Positions 1 to 8,849 of a DNA stretch of 42,261 nt are shown in pieces. The DNA is from Bradyrhizobium sp. 164 (GTDB taxonomy: Bacteria; Pseudomonadota; Alphaproteobacteria; Rhizobiales; Xanthobacteraceae). The notes below the pieces were generated by a model. The model worked only from the letters and a program-made list of their open reading frames with translations. It did no database searches and was not told the DNA's origin. The stretch spans positions 1 to 42,261 of the forward strand of contig NZ_JADPKA010000012.1 of the NCBI RefSeq assembly GCF_023073715.1. The letters run 5' to 3'. Both the position numbers and the translations under genes were made by a program. The stretch's first letter is position 1; each line of letters starts with the position of its first letter.

Positions 1-337
1 TTTTGGTCCACGGCATGGTGTCCTCCCTCGAATCTTTGCAAATCCGAAGGAATCACAAGCCGGCCAAAACCGCTCACCCTTTTTCGGTCAGGCTCTCAGA
101 AGAGTGGCGCCAGGTGCTTGGGGTGCGCCTCGAGTGCAGCGCGCGTTCTTCCGCCGCCGTTTGCCAAGTGGCGGCTTCGCCCTGACGACCTGGCACATAC
201 CGAGTTTCTCGACGCCGTGCTGTCGAGCGGCGCTGAAGGTGCAAGCCTCCGTCCCTGAAAAGGTAGGTATCCATCCGCACCTTACCCGCAAAACTGGCCT
301 TTCAGACCACCGTCTGAGACGACGACGGCGTAGCGAC
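1..337. other. Region downstream of nopX, no gene recognised
   Basis: The stretch after the nopX stop holds only short overlapping reading frames in several phases, with nothing I recognise. The reading frames that cross into nopX on the opposite strand are shadows of that gene. Confidence 0.4.
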
Positions 338-2221
338 CTAACTCGGAACGCCTGCGGCCTGCATGGGCTCGGTAAGGCGTGCCTTCAGGTCGTCCAAATG
401 GTCCTCGGCATAGGACTGCACTTTCGAGATCGCCGTATCGAGGCCGAACTGCACGGTCTGTTCGAGCATCTCCTTTGCGAGGCCCTCGCGCAGCGCGAAT
501 TTGACCTCGGGCCCAGCGACAAAGCTAATGGCCTGCCCCGCAAGATTAAGGCCAGCCTCTTTCAGGGCCTGTTTCATATCACCCCCACTAATGCCCGTAT
601 GCAGAAGGCACAATGCTTGCGACTCGAGCTCGAGCACCATCGATACGCCATCGGCCAACTCGCCCAGTCCCGGAATGACGCCGAGCAGGCCTACTGCCGT
701 GGCCTCCCAGTCGAGCACCTTCGAGCCCACCTTGGCTACGTCATCGACCGCATGCATGAGAACCCCGCCATTCTTCTTCGGAGACGCGACATCGGGTTGG
801 TCGGATACCCCCATCACCATATCTGTGACTGCATTTTGTTCAGCGGCGGTCTTGGGGACATGGGTCTTGATCTGCTGAACGGTATGGTTCGCAAGTGACA
901 TGTTGCTATAGAAGTGCCTGAAGTCGTTGTTGCTGATATTACCAGAGTCGACCGTATGCCCGCCGCCTAAGTCGAAGAACTCCTGATGGGTTTTGTAACC
1001 CGTAATCGAATTGTTTAGCAAACGGAACAAGAGCGGGTCCGAGAGCAGTTGCGATGCCGCTTCTCGTATCTTCGGGTCGAGAGTCTTGTCATCCACCATA
1101 CTCGCCAACTTGTGTCGTGTCAGGTCGCCGTCCCCGAAGAAGGCATTCTGATTCTTGTTGATCGTGTCGAGCGTGTTCAGCTCGCTTTGCGTGGAATTCA
1201 TCGACGACGAGGCGACTTGCAAGAAGTCTTCCTTGTGGATTTTATCAGTCGCACCACCGCACAACTGCTTCCAGGCGTCCGGGTGATCGAGGAAGTGTTG
1301 AGCCGCCGCGATCAGCTGAGGCGGACACTTACCGATGTCGGCGTTGCCGTCGACGATCCGCTTGAAATCGTCAAGGCTCAAACTCTTGGGCAGGTAGTCA
1401 GAATACTTGTAAAACTCGCGCAATGCATCATTCAAGGACATGACCGACGCTTGTCCATTCGAGGTGCCGTCGGATGGAATATAGTTCTGCTCGTAGCTAT
1501 GCGCTTGCTGCTCCTGGAATGTAGCAACCTGCGAATGGCTGGCGGAAAACTCTGACAGATCCTTGGCCTTGATCTTGCCGCCGCAGCGGCCGTCCCCCTG
1601 GGAGCCAATCGCATAGAAGAGCTCTGGATCGCGTCGCAATCCGTCGATCGCCTCCTTCAGATCCGGCGGCGTCGAGGGATCGCTGGCCTTGGCTGCCAGC
1701 GAGTCCCAGCTGAGTGGGCATTGGTCCTTGTGCCGGTTCAGCACTGCCACGATCTGCAACTCGGCATTGGTCAGCGTGCCGCCGTCCCACGTGATCCTAG
1801 AGCTTGGCACCGGAGTGCTCGGAACGTCAGGCGATGGAGCAGCCGTCGCCGATGCGTCTGCACTAGGGGAGTCAACCGACGAGGAATCGACCGAGGAGGA
1901 ATCGACCGAGGAAGAAAAAAACGGATCCTTCATCACCGCCTCGATCGCCGCCTTCGCGTGCGCTGACAACTGGTCCAGCGAATCCTGCGGGATCTGTAGC
2001 TCTGATTGCAGCAGATCCGGCGGCGTGGAGGGAACGTCGGATTTCTCTTCCCGCGAGCAGATGGACACCATTGCCTCGAACATCGAAGGTTCGCCTTGCC
2101 GAATCTGGCCGGGGGTCTGCGCGGATGATCCCAAGGCCGACGAAGCCCCCGGAACAAGCCCGAACTGAGCTGGATCTGCACTGGCGGGCAGCGAAACGCT
2201 GTTGAGCTGCATTAGGTTCAT
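338..2221 (-). CDS. nopX: NopX/NolX type III translocator (HrpF-like)
   Basis: This protein is secreted by the rhizobial type III system and is thought to form the pore in the host membrane, like HrpF of plant pathogens. The C-terminal third carries the recognisable NolX region: DWEATAVGLLGVIPGLGELA, a hydrophobic stretch, then AGPEVKFALREGLAKE and a charged tail with YAEDHLDDLKARL. The N-terminal part is rich in Ser, Pro and Asp, has no signal peptide, and contains a short S-S-V-D tandem repeat. Family proteins are about 600 residues, and this one fits. The frame is open from an ATG at 2275, but that codon lies only about 6 bases from a tts box. I chose the ATG at 2221 (627 residues), giving room for a transcript start; the ATG at 2212 is also possible. 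It stands alone, divergent from nopA. Confidence 0.85.
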   Translation of the reverse strand: MNLMQLNSVSLPASADPAQFGLVPGASSALGSSAQTPGQIRQGEPSMFEAMVSICSREEKSDVPSTPPDLLQSELQIPQDSLDQLSAHAKAAIEAVMKDPFFSSSVDSSSVDSSSVDSPSADASATAAPSPDVPSTPVPSSRITWDGGTLTNAELQIVAVLNRHKDQCPLSWDSLAAKASDPSTPPDLKEAIDGLRRDPELFYAIGSQGDGRCGGKIKAKDLSEFSASHSQVATFQEQQAHSYEQNYIPSDGTSNGQASVMSLNDALREFYKYSDYLPKSLSLDDFKRIVDGNADIGKCPPQLIAAAQHFLDHPDAWKQLCGGATDKIHKEDFLQVASSSMNSTQSELNTLDTINKNQNAFFGDGDLTRHKLASMVDDKTLDPKIREAASQLLSDPLLFRLLNNSITGYKTHQEFFDLGGGHTVDSGNISNNDFRHFYSNMSLANHTVQQIKTHVPKTAAEQNAVTDMVMGVSDQPDVASPKKNGGVLMHAVDDVAKVGSKVLDWEATAVGLLGVIPGLGELADGVSMVLELESQALCLLHTGISGGDMKQALKEAGLNLAGQAISFVAGPEVKFALREGLAKEMLEQTVQFGLDTAISKVQSYAEDHLDDLKARLTEPMQAAGVPS

Positions 2222-2281
2222 TCCATTCCATTGCGGTAAATACTTGGCGTCGGCGTCGTAAGATCGAGCTTTCATGTTAAG

Positions 2282-2304
2282 GGGGCGAGCTTTCGAGAAG
2301 CTGA
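2282..2304 (-). promoter_or_regulatory. tts box upstream of nopX
   Basis: Read on the minus strand the site is GTCAGCTTCTCGAAAGCT followed by CGCCC, a near-perfect match to the rhizobial tts box bound by TtsI. It points toward nopX. Confidence 0.85.
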
Positions 2305-2453
2305 CGACTTTTAGACGGAGCAGGACGAGCCAATGTCGGTCGTCTTAACATCCCGGAGAGGCGTCATCGTGCTCATGAAACTCATCTCCGGCTCAGAGCA
2401 TGTGCAAGCACGACGCTGTTCTGACGCTTTCGCAAAGCAGGTGCCTGCGGTCG

Positions 2454-2745
2454 TCAGTCCCGAGTGACGATCGCTGTGGAGCCACGAAACAACATCACCG
2501 CCGATTCCCGCGGCAGCATTTCCAACTGCGCGCGGTTTTGCCTCTGACTTGCCATCACACCATTGCTGATCGAGCAATGTGATGAGGTGCGTTGGGCAGG
2601 CGCCGCGATCTGGCGCTCGTCGGCATAATGTAGAGATTGAAAGTGGGGCCGAGAAATTCGCGCGGTGGCAGTCGCGGCATGTACCTGCGAATGCGCGCTC
2701 TCAGCTGGGTTGACGTTGACGATAGTGAGGTTGTTCTCATTCTCG
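2454..2745 (-). pseudogene. Decayed partial copy of rhcC1
   Basis: Two minus-strand segments resemble the intact rhcC1 at 14562-15251. The first (about 2745-2630) matches the NNLNI...GRIRGHMPDLPPRDFL region as NNLTI and, in another frame, RIRRYMPRLPPREFLGPTFN. The second (about 2525-2454) matches VEMPSRESVLMLYRGASATI as LEMLPRESAVMLFRGSTAIV and then stops. The middle of the gene is deleted, the start is missing and the frame is broken. The nucleotide resemblance to the intact gene is clear in the second segment. It is best explained as the remains of a second rhcC1, which in other rhizobia lies near nopX. Confidence 0.75.
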
Positions 2746-2768
2746 TCAGCTTCTCGACAGCTAGTCCC
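2745..2768 (+). promoter_or_regulatory. tts box upstream of nopA operon
   Basis: GTCAGCTTCTCGACAGCT followed by AGTCCC matches the tts box with one change in the GAAAGCT core (GACAGCT). It lies about 72 bases before nopA and points toward it, so TtsI should drive nopA, nopC and probably the genes behind them. Confidence 0.75.
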
Positions 2769-2840
2769 AGTAGCGTAAGCAATGTGAATCGCTCGGTGGT
2801 GATACCACCGTTTTGGCGGAACTGAAGTGAGAGGCACCAG

Positions 2841-3026
2841 ATGGCCGGGGCAATCGAAGGCGTCATCCATACCAATTCTGACAGTGGCAGCTCGCAGTCG
2901 GTAACTGATCGTCAGAAGTTCGAATCGGCTTTCGGTTCGGTTCTTGCCAGCGTCGCGATGCAGGCGATGGAGCGAAACATGTCAAATCTTCGCGAAGCTA
3001 TAGCTGAAACAGAAGAGGATACCTGA
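2841..3026 (+). CDS. nopA: Small pilus/needle-type secreted protein, probable NopA
   Basis: This is a 61-residue protein with no signal peptide. It has a flexible Ser-rich start and one amphipathic C-terminal helix (FGSVLASVAMQAMERNM, then NLREAIAETEED). That layout and the roughly 6.5 kDa size fit NopA, the main component of the rhizobial type III pilus. It is the first gene after a tts box, preceded by a GAGAGG ribosome-binding site, and sits before sctD and rhcV as in related clusters. NopA and NopC are both small and adjacent in rhizobia. I assign nopA by size and helix layout; the two names could be swapped. Confidence 0.6.
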   Translation: MAGAIEGVIHTNSDSGSSQSVTDRQKFESAFGSVLASVAMQAMERNMSNLREAIAETEEDT

Positions 3027-3093
3027 CGCCGGTTCTTCGACGTCAGTGGAGTGTTGCCATTGATGGCGGCAAAATAACGGAAGGTGAAGCGAT

Positions 3094-3378
3094 ATGACCA
3101 AAACAAGTTCTACTAGCTCTTCTACTGGTGGTACCCACGACACCCATGACAGCAAGGCAAATAGCAAGACTGATAGCAAGACTGATAGCAAGTCCACGAG
3201 TTCCAGCGTCGGTAGCTCGGCGGCCGATAACGTTGGTGGGACGGGTACTTTCGAGAAACTGATCGACGAATTGAAGGCGGTTAACCAGCAGGCCATGGTG
3301 CAGGACATACGGTTGCGTGCACTGACGACCGAGCTCTCGAGTGAGAGGAAGGCGGCCAGCGAGCGCGTCAACGGATAA
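3094..3378 (+). CDS. nopC: Small secreted type III protein, probable NopC
   Basis: This is a 94-residue protein. The first half is a low-complexity Ser/Thr/Lys/Asp tract with a repeated S-K-T-D unit, typical of a disordered type III secretion signal. The second half is a charged helix (FEKLIDELKAVNQQAM onward). It starts after a GGAAGGTGA ribosome-binding site in the nopA operon and is followed by a hairpin. The position beside nopA and the size suggest NopC, a rhizobium-specific secreted protein; NopA is the alternative. There is no enzyme-like motif. Confidence 0.55.
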   Translation: MTKTSSTSSSTGGTHDTHDSKANSKTDSKTDSKSTSSSVGSSAADNVGGTGTFEKLIDELKAVNQQAMVQDIRLRALTTELSSERKAASERVNG

Positions 3379-3383
3379 CGGTC

Positions 3384-3413
3384 AAAGGCGGGGCGAATCG
3401 TCGCTCCGCCTTT
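3384..3413 (+). terminator. Hairpin after nopC (attenuator-like)
   Basis: AAAGGCGG and CCGCCTTT form an 8-bp stem around a 14-base loop right after the nopC stop, with only a short T run. It could reduce read-through so that the abundant secreted proteins are made in excess over SctD and RhcV. Confidence 0.55.
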
Positions 3414-3503
3414 CCCGTCATCGGGTGATGTGAGTGGTGCGGCCTAGAATGAGTCGTGCGACCAATCGCCCTGCCGTGCTCGTCATGGTTCGGAGAATTG
3501 TCC

Positions 3504-4394
3504 GTGAATGAGGCCGCCTCCTTACATTTCGAGGTACTGTCGGGACCTTATGTCGGGCTAAGCGGGAAGGCGGCTGCCGGAACGAGCCTTATCGGTAGCG
3601 GCCTCGACGCGGATATGGTTTTCGTCGAACAAGGGCTTGAGCCGCATCACCTACGTATCACCCTCGTTGGCAATTCAATCGAGCTTGAGGCTCTTGCAGC
3701 CGTAAGCACCCCAGAGGGCGAAGGGGATATTGCCGCAGGTGAACGTGTTGTTCTTTTTCTTCCCGCCGTCATTCGTGCGGGCGCCATGTCTATTCGCTGG
3801 TCGATGCAGAATGCAGTTGAGGCTCGGTCGATCAGCCTCTCGCGCGTTTGGATCTCAGCTCTCGCCCTCGTGCTCCTCAGCTTTCTTGGTGTAGGCGGTC
3901 TCTCGACCATTTTCTTCAAAGCCACCGGAAGTGCACCGACCGGCATTGCGCCGCCTGCCGCAGAGCTTGTACCCAAGCTGGGCACGAACCGGCCTAACGA
4001 TCGGCGAGCTCAGGCTGCAGCCGAAGTGCTGAAACAGGAAATTGATAAGGCGGGCCTGCTCGATATCAGGGTTGGTTCGGGGCCGGGTTTTGTTAGCGCT
4101 GAGGGAAAAGTCACGCCTGCAACCGTTGCGAAATGGCAGGAGCTCCAGCAATGGTTCGATGCTCGTACATACGGTGCGGTGACACTGGTGAACGGAGTGA
4201 TCGTCAAGGAGGAAAAGCAGCCATCCTCAATCGCGATCGAAGCTGTTTCGCGCGGATCCCAGCCCTATCTGCTTGTCGGTGGGCAGAAGTATTTCGTCGG
4301 CGCTCTCTTGGCGGAGGGATGGGCGGTCACTCGAATCGAGGATGGGCGTGTGCTGCTAAGCCGCAATGGCCGCGTTGTTGCCGTTCCGTATTAG
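3504..4394 (+). CDS. SctD-type inner-membrane ring protein
   Basis: This is the outer inner-membrane ring of the type III basal body (SctD/YscD family). The N-terminal ~100 residues look like a divergent FHA domain (LSGPYVGLSGKAAAGTSLIG, later LEPHHLRITL). One membrane segment (VWISALALVLLSFLGVGGLS) is followed by a periplasmic part with BON/ring-building-like sequence (GLLDIRVGSGPGFVSAEGKV). The frame is open from a GTG at 3456. I prefer the GTG at 3504, which has a GGAGAA ribosome-binding site and starts just before the FHA-like domain (296 residues). It lies 109 bases behind the nopC hairpin and 36 bases before the next gene. Confidence 0.75.
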   Translation: MNEAASLHFEVLSGPYVGLSGKAAAGTSLIGSGLDADMVFVEQGLEPHHLRITLVGNSIELEALAAVSTPEGEGDIAAGERVVLFLPAVIRAGAMSIRWSMQNAVEARSISLSRVWISALALVLLSFLGVGGLSTIFFKATGSAPTGIAPPAAELVPKLGTNRPNDRRAQAAAEVLKQEIDKAGLLDIRVGSGPGFVSAEGKVTPATVAKWQELQQWFDARTYGAVTLVNGVIVKEEKQPSSIAIEAVSRGSQPYLLVGGQKYFVGALLAEGWAVTRIEDGRVLLSRNGRVVAVPY

Positions 4395-4430
4395 GCTTTC
4401 CGTGCCCGAAGGAAGGATAAGGAGATCGTC

Positions 4431-4967
4431 ATGTCAAAGCTGTCCCGCCACGATGTCGGGCCTGGCACTGCTTCGCAGAGACTCAGCGAGCACCATCATC
4501 AACCAGTGATAGGGCCGACCATCCAACCCAATAAAGGTGAGGCGGACGGTGCTCGTGCAAATGGCGAGAAGGAGCTGGCGTCGATCTGGGGCGAGCTGAA
4601 CACGCGTTATAAGCCGCTGGATGTAGCGATCGAAGCCGCATCGGAGGCCAAAGATATTGATGCAGTCGGGCGTGTCAGTCTCAACGAGATGCGCACTCGC
4701 ATTTATGAGATCGAGCAGCCCGCTGGGGTGGGATCGCTCTACGGGCGCGATATCGCGCACGATCTACTCTCCTTCGTCACTCCAAGCCTACGTCATCCGG
4801 ACATGCTGCGGGAAGAGGGGTATAGCATTGTTCTGGAACGTCTCGTTCATAAGCTGGCGGCCGCGCCTGCGGATTCGATGGCGGGGGACGGTATCGTCGT
4901 CCTACGGCAGGGACTGCACTGGCTAGCGCTGCTCCGCCAGAATCGGAATAGCTTAATCGAAGCCTAA
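4431..4967 (+). CDS. Unknown protein of the rhcV operon
   Basis: This is a 178-residue cytoplasmic protein with no membrane segment. It starts after a good ribosome-binding site (AAGGAG) and is followed after 2 bases by the TPR gene. The N-terminus is polar with several His; the rest is helical (GSLYGRDIAHDLLSFVTPSL and LERLVHKLAAAP). I do not recognise a family. Its place between sctD and the TPR/rhcV genes suggests an accessory factor of the export gate, for example a gatekeeper- or chaperone-like protein, but that rests on context only. Confidence 0.6.
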   Translation: MSKLSRHDVGPGTASQRLSEHHHQPVIGPTIQPNKGEADGARANGEKELASIWGELNTRYKPLDVAIEAASEAKDIDAVGRVSLNEMRTRIYEIEQPAGVGSLYGRDIAHDLLSFVTPSLRHPDMLREEGYSIVLERLVHKLAAAPADSMAGDGIVVLRQGLHWLALLRQNRNSLIEA

Positions 4968-4969
4968 CA

Positions 4970-5413
4970 ATGTTCAACTCCGATGGAGCGCAACGGACGA
5001 CCAACGTTTCCGAATCCGATAACGTCTCACTGAGTTCCGGACAGGAGCGCGATTTGCTCTGTACACTTTCCTATCTTCACCTTGCATGTGGGCAGAGCGC
5101 AGAATGCGTGGCTCTCTTGCGACTCATCGTCGGCAACGACTCGCGAGATGTCGATCTATTACGGATTCTCGCCTATGCCCTCATCTTGGAAGGCCTCGGA
5201 GGTGAGGCGTTGCAGGTCCTAGATAGACTGAACGCACTTGATGACGAACCCTCGGCGCGTATCTCTTTGATGCTGTTGCGTAGCCACGCCCTACGGCGGG
5301 CCGGCCTCATAGACGAGGCGCTCGCCGCTTTCCAACGCTATGTCTCGTTGCGTGAGAGCACTGGCCTGATCAATCAACGATCGGAAGGTCCCCATGATCA
5401 GCGTCCTGCGTAA
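4970..5413 (+). CDS. TPR-like type III accessory protein (chaperone-type)
   Basis: This is a 147-residue helical protein with two or three TPR-like repeats: LLCTLSYLHLACGQSAECVA, LLRILAYALILEGLGGEALQ and ISLMLLRSHALRRAGLIDEA. Such small TPR proteins in type III operons act as chaperones (the YscY/YscG class), and one lies beside rhcV in other rhizobia. The gene overlaps rhcV by 20 bases, which points to translational coupling. Its client is unknown; NopA or the unknown protein just upstream are obvious candidates. Confidence 0.65.
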   Translation: MFNSDGAQRTTNVSESDNVSLSSGQERDLLCTLSYLHLACGQSAECVALLRLIVGNDSRDVDLLRILAYALILEGLGGEALQVLDRLNALDDEPSARISLMLLRSHALRRAGLIDEALAAFQRYVSLRESTGLINQRSEGPHDQRPA

Positions 5414-7544
5414 GATCATTGCGCGCGCGTCGGCCAGCTCCGATTTGATGGTCGCGTTGATGCTGCTTCTGACGGTCGGCATGATGATCATGCCGATCCC
5501 GATAGTGGCGATTGATACGCTCGTCGGCTTCAATCTGGGCTTCGCCATATTGCTGCTGATGGTCGCTCTCTATATTAGCACTCCACTTGATTTCTCGTCC
5601 TTGCCAGGCGTCATTCTGATTTCCACGGTATTCCGTCTGGCGCTCACCGTCTCAACGACGCGGCTGATCTTGGCTGAGGGGGATGCGGGCAGCATCATTC
5701 GCACGTTCGGTGATTTCGTCATATCGGGAAATATCGTCGTCGGCATTGTCATATTTTTAGTCGTGACCATGGTGCAGTTCATCGTCGTGGCCAAGGGGGC
5801 TGAACGCGTGGCCGAGGTGGCGGCGCGGTTCACGCTCGATGCTCTGCCAGGCAAGCAGATGGGAATCGATGCGGAATTGCGCAATGGCCATATCGATCAG
5901 AATGAAGCCCGCAGCCGGCGCGCTACATTGGAGAAAGAAAGTCAGCTTTACGGGGCTATGGATGGCGCCATGAAATTCGTGAAGGGCGACGCCATCGCAG
6001 GATTGGTGGTTATCTGCGTCAACATGCTGGGCGGGATCACCATCGGCCTGCTCTCCAAGGGAATGTCTTTCCAGGCGGCGCTGCATCAATATACCCTGCT
6101 GACCATAGGTGATGCGTTAATCTCACAAATTCCCTCGCTGCTGCTCTCGATTACAGCTGCGACAATCATCACTCGAGTAAATGGGGTTGTAAGGCTCAAT
6201 CTTGGGACCGACATCGTTAACCAGCTCACAGCAAACTCGCACGCATTGCGGCTGTCTGCCGGCGTCCTCGTTGTAATGGGGGCTATTCCGGGTTTTCCGC
6301 TCCCTGTCTTTCTCGTCTTGGCTGCAGTCTTTGCGGCAGCGAGCTTTGCCGACGGTGGGACCCAAAGCGGCAAGAAAAGCGCTGATATCTCTCGCCCGGC
6401 TCCCACACAGTCTAACAAGGAAACCGTGCCTGCGGAGGCGCTTCCCATCGCATTGTTCCTTGCGTCAAGTCTGACACGGGCGATCGACAAAGAAGAATTG
6501 CAACAGCACATTGCACGCGTTTCGGGACTGATCTCGTCTGATCTCGGCATCACAATTCCGCGCATCCCCATCGAGGTCGACGAGCGCTTGCCAGACTTGC
6601 AGTACAGGGTGGATGTCGAGGGCGTGCCCGTCGAGCAGGAGTTAATTGATCCAACGCAGCTCGCACTCCGCGACGATCCGGCCAACATTGAATTGAGTGG
6701 CATCCCGTTTCGGCATGACCGGGAGACGGATCAAATCTGGATTGAACAGAGCAATGCACCGGCTCTCAAAGCAGCCGGCATCGGGCACCACCGTCCCATT
6801 GAAATCCTGGCCTTGCGCGTCCATTCGGCGTTAACCCGCTATGCACAGTGCTTGGTGGGTATCCAGGAGACGCGCCAGTTGCTGGCTCGCATGGAGACGG
6901 AATATTCCGATCTGGTCAAGGAGGTGTTGCGTACGACGCCGATCCCTAAAGTAGCCGACGTCTTGCGGCGCCTCCTGGAGGAGGGTATTCCGATCCGGAA
7001 CACACGGCTGGTCTTGGAAGCATTGGCCGAATGGAGCGGACGTGAACAAAACGTCGTCTTGCTCACGGAACATGTTCGCTCCGGTCTGAGACGGCAAATC
7101 TGCCACCGGTATGCCAACGCACACCGCGTCGTTCCGGTCTTTATCATCGAACGTCAAACCGAGGATATCGTGCGCAGCGCGGTTCGAGAGACTGCCAAAG
7201 GACCCTACCTGGTTTTGAGCGACGGGCAAAGCGAGGCGCTGCTCTCAAAAATGCGTCAGATCCATTCGAACGTAGTTCGGGGGCAGATCCGGCCCGTTAT
7301 CCTTGCTTCGATGGATATACGACGCTTTGTCCGCGGCTTTCTCACCCGTAATGGGATCGATCTTGCTGTTCTATCCTATCAGGACCTTGCCTCGGACTTC
7401 ACAATCCAGCCTGTTGGATCCATTACACTCGCAGCTGCAAAGGACGACGACGCGCCGTCCGAGGAACTCAGCAACACGTTCCTTGCAGCCGATTCACAGG
7501 CGCAGCAGTCAATCCAAGAAGGACCGCATGAATTCACCTCGTAA
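5394..7544 (+). CDS. rhcV: RhcV (SctV), major export gate protein
   Basis: This 716-residue protein is the SctV/FlhA family export gate. The N-terminal ~330 residues hold about eight membrane segments, starting with LMLLLTVGMMIMPIPIVAID. The cytoplasmic loop has the family signature (FVVAKGAERVAEVAARFTLD, LPGKQMGIDAEL, then DGAMKFVKGDAIAG). The C-terminal ~350 residues form the cytoplasmic ring domain that binds chaperone-substrate complexes. Length and layout are complete. It overlaps the TPR gene before it and the lipoprotein gene after it. Confidence 0.95.
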   Translation: MISVLRKIIARASASSDLMVALMLLLTVGMMIMPIPIVAIDTLVGFNLGFAILLLMVALYISTPLDFSSLPGVILISTVFRLALTVSTTRLILAEGDAGSIIRTFGDFVISGNIVVGIVIFLVVTMVQFIVVAKGAERVAEVAARFTLDALPGKQMGIDAELRNGHIDQNEARSRRATLEKESQLYGAMDGAMKFVKGDAIAGLVVICVNMLGGITIGLLSKGMSFQAALHQYTLLTIGDALISQIPSLLLSITAATIITRVNGVVRLNLGTDIVNQLTANSHALRLSAGVLVVMGAIPGFPLPVFLVLAAVFAAASFADGGTQSGKKSADISRPAPTQSNKETVPAEALPIALFLASSLTRAIDKEELQQHIARVSGLISSDLGITIPRIPIEVDERLPDLQYRVDVEGVPVEQELIDPTQLALRDDPANIELSGIPFRHDRETDQIWIEQSNAPALKAAGIGHHRPIEILALRVHSALTRYAQCLVGIQETRQLLARMETEYSDLVKEVLRTTPIPKVADVLRRLLEEGIPIRNTRLVLEALAEWSGREQNVVLLTEHVRSGLRRQICHRYANAHRVVPVFIIERQTEDIVRSAVRETAKGPYLVLSDGQSEALLSKMRQIHSNVVRGQIRPVILASMDIRRFVRGFLTRNGIDLAVLSYQDLASDFTIQPVGSITLAAAKDDDAPSEELSNTFLAADSQAQQSIQEGPHEFTS

Positions 7545-7770
7545 GGCAGTGCGGTGGCGCTTGGGTTCATTTTGTTTGCTTTCGTGCTCGGCTCTCTTCG
7601 CTACTCTGGGGCTCTGCAGTTGCGCTAGCTGGGATAGACCAGCTCTTCAAATGCAAGAGCCGCCGGCGCCAAAGTTGCTCGGCGCCAGAGATATCGATCC
7701 AGCTATGCGCGAACGCATTGAGTGCGCGATCGGCCGGACTCCTGACCAGGAGCTTTGCGCGACGCGTTGA
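7528..7770 (+). CDS. Small predicted lipoprotein at end of rhcV operon
   Basis: This is an 80-residue protein starting at an ATG inside the last codons of rhcV (17-base overlap). Basic residues are followed by a hydrophobic stretch (FCLLSCSALFATLGLCSC) with a lipobox-like L-C-S-C, so the mature protein would be a short lipoprotein anchored in the envelope. The rest is Pro-rich, with two further Cys-containing motifs. I do not recognise a family. A small lipoprotein in a type III operon could be a pilotin for the RhcC secretin, but this is inference. The same frame is open upstream to 7303, inside rhcV, which is not meaningful. Confidence 0.6.
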   Translation: MNSPRKAVRWRLGSFCLLSCSALFATLGLCSCASWDRPALQMQEPPAPKLLGARDIDPAMRERIECAIGRTPDQELCATR

Positions 7771-8849
7771 AGCAAAAATGCTCGGAAGATCAATGCAGCG
7801 GATCGGTGTTGCGTGTCGATGCGAAAGTGCCTCGCATTGAGTGCTCGCCAACGTCTGCCTGGACCTGCGATTTATATGCGCTCAAGACTAAATGCGTTAA
7901 CTCGACAACGTGGGACGCTTGATGAGCCACAACTGCAATACAAGCAATGGCGACAGCGCAGCGTATTCCGATTGCGCGGACCAAATCACGTTGTCCGCAA
8001 CGATCGGTGCACGATATCGCGCAATGCAAGCACCCGCCCGCTGCGCTGGCGTGCCGCCCTACAGAAGTGACCCGGCATAGCTAATAGTAGCGGACGTAGT
8101 GGTTCTGTTGTCTCGATTACCAACTAGGTGAGCAGGGCCTTTTTGGGAACCCCCCGTGGGTGCTAAGTGCGGCAGGGAACTGCTGGGGCATAAGAGAAAT
8201 GTGATACAGTTTGATTTGCGACGCGCCTCTCTTGCGCTAGCCCCGTTGCGTGCGGCAAGCGTGGTGCTTGGAAAAGGGGTGTCGAAACCCGCTCGTAAGA
8301 TCCCTGTGTTCGTCTCCTGGCTTGCTCGTGGGCAGGAAGTCTCACGTCACGCTTTATCCGGCATAGCACTCAGCGTGAACTCCAATTCATCGGCTGATTG
8401 GGGTTTTCCTGCATACGCCATGGCCGATACCAGGTGTGATGCAGGGATTTGCCGCATCGTTATGCCGCCGAGCGACTCGGCACCCGCTGGGCTCGTCAGG
8501 AGGTACAAAGGAAGTTCCGAACGCCTATGCGATGAGCCAGTCAACCAGTCCTCGTCTCACCCCGGATGGAATAGCCTGATTGCCTGGCGGCAGATTACGT
8601 AAACGATGGCGGCAGTCGGTCGATGTTGCGAAAGGTGATGAAGCACCTGCGCCGCTGCCGGGCGCGCCCGCCGCGGCAATCGTTCGAAAAAAGATCGAGC
8701 GCCGCCGTGCGGTTAGATCGTGCCGGCCGAGCACTACATTTTCACAGATGGTCCCTCCGCGCCTCCGCGCGGGCGTCTGGAGCCGACCATGACGCGCCGA
8801 CGCCTGAGTGAAAACAGGATTGACAGCTCCTTGCAACGCGATGGCCGCT
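7771..8849. other. Gene-poor region between rhcV operon and nopM
   Basis: About 1.1 kb holds only short, overlapping frames on both strands. The longest (8156-8602, plus, 148 codons) has no domain I recognise and no clear ribosome-binding site. I found no tts box here. It probably holds decayed DNA between the two convergent transcription units. Confidence 0.45.

Noticed and set aside
104..898. 264-codon plus-strand frame
   Set aside because: It lies opposite nopX and has the Arg-rich, low-logic composition of a shadow frame; nopX is clearly the real gene.
1876..1915. Short GAGGAATCGACC repeat as a CRISPR or regulatory array
   Set aside because: It is an in-frame tandem repeat inside nopX encoding S-S-V-D units, with no spacers.
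3094..3378. Antisense hydrophobic frame 2982-3371 as a membrane protein
   Set aside because: Its Leu/Ser/Val runs are the complement of the Ser/Lys/Asp repeats of the nopC-like gene and start without a ribosome-binding site.
8156..8602. 148-codon plus-strand frame as a gene
   Set aside because: No ribosome-binding site, no recognisable domain, and several equally open overlapping frames; left as part of the gene-poor region.
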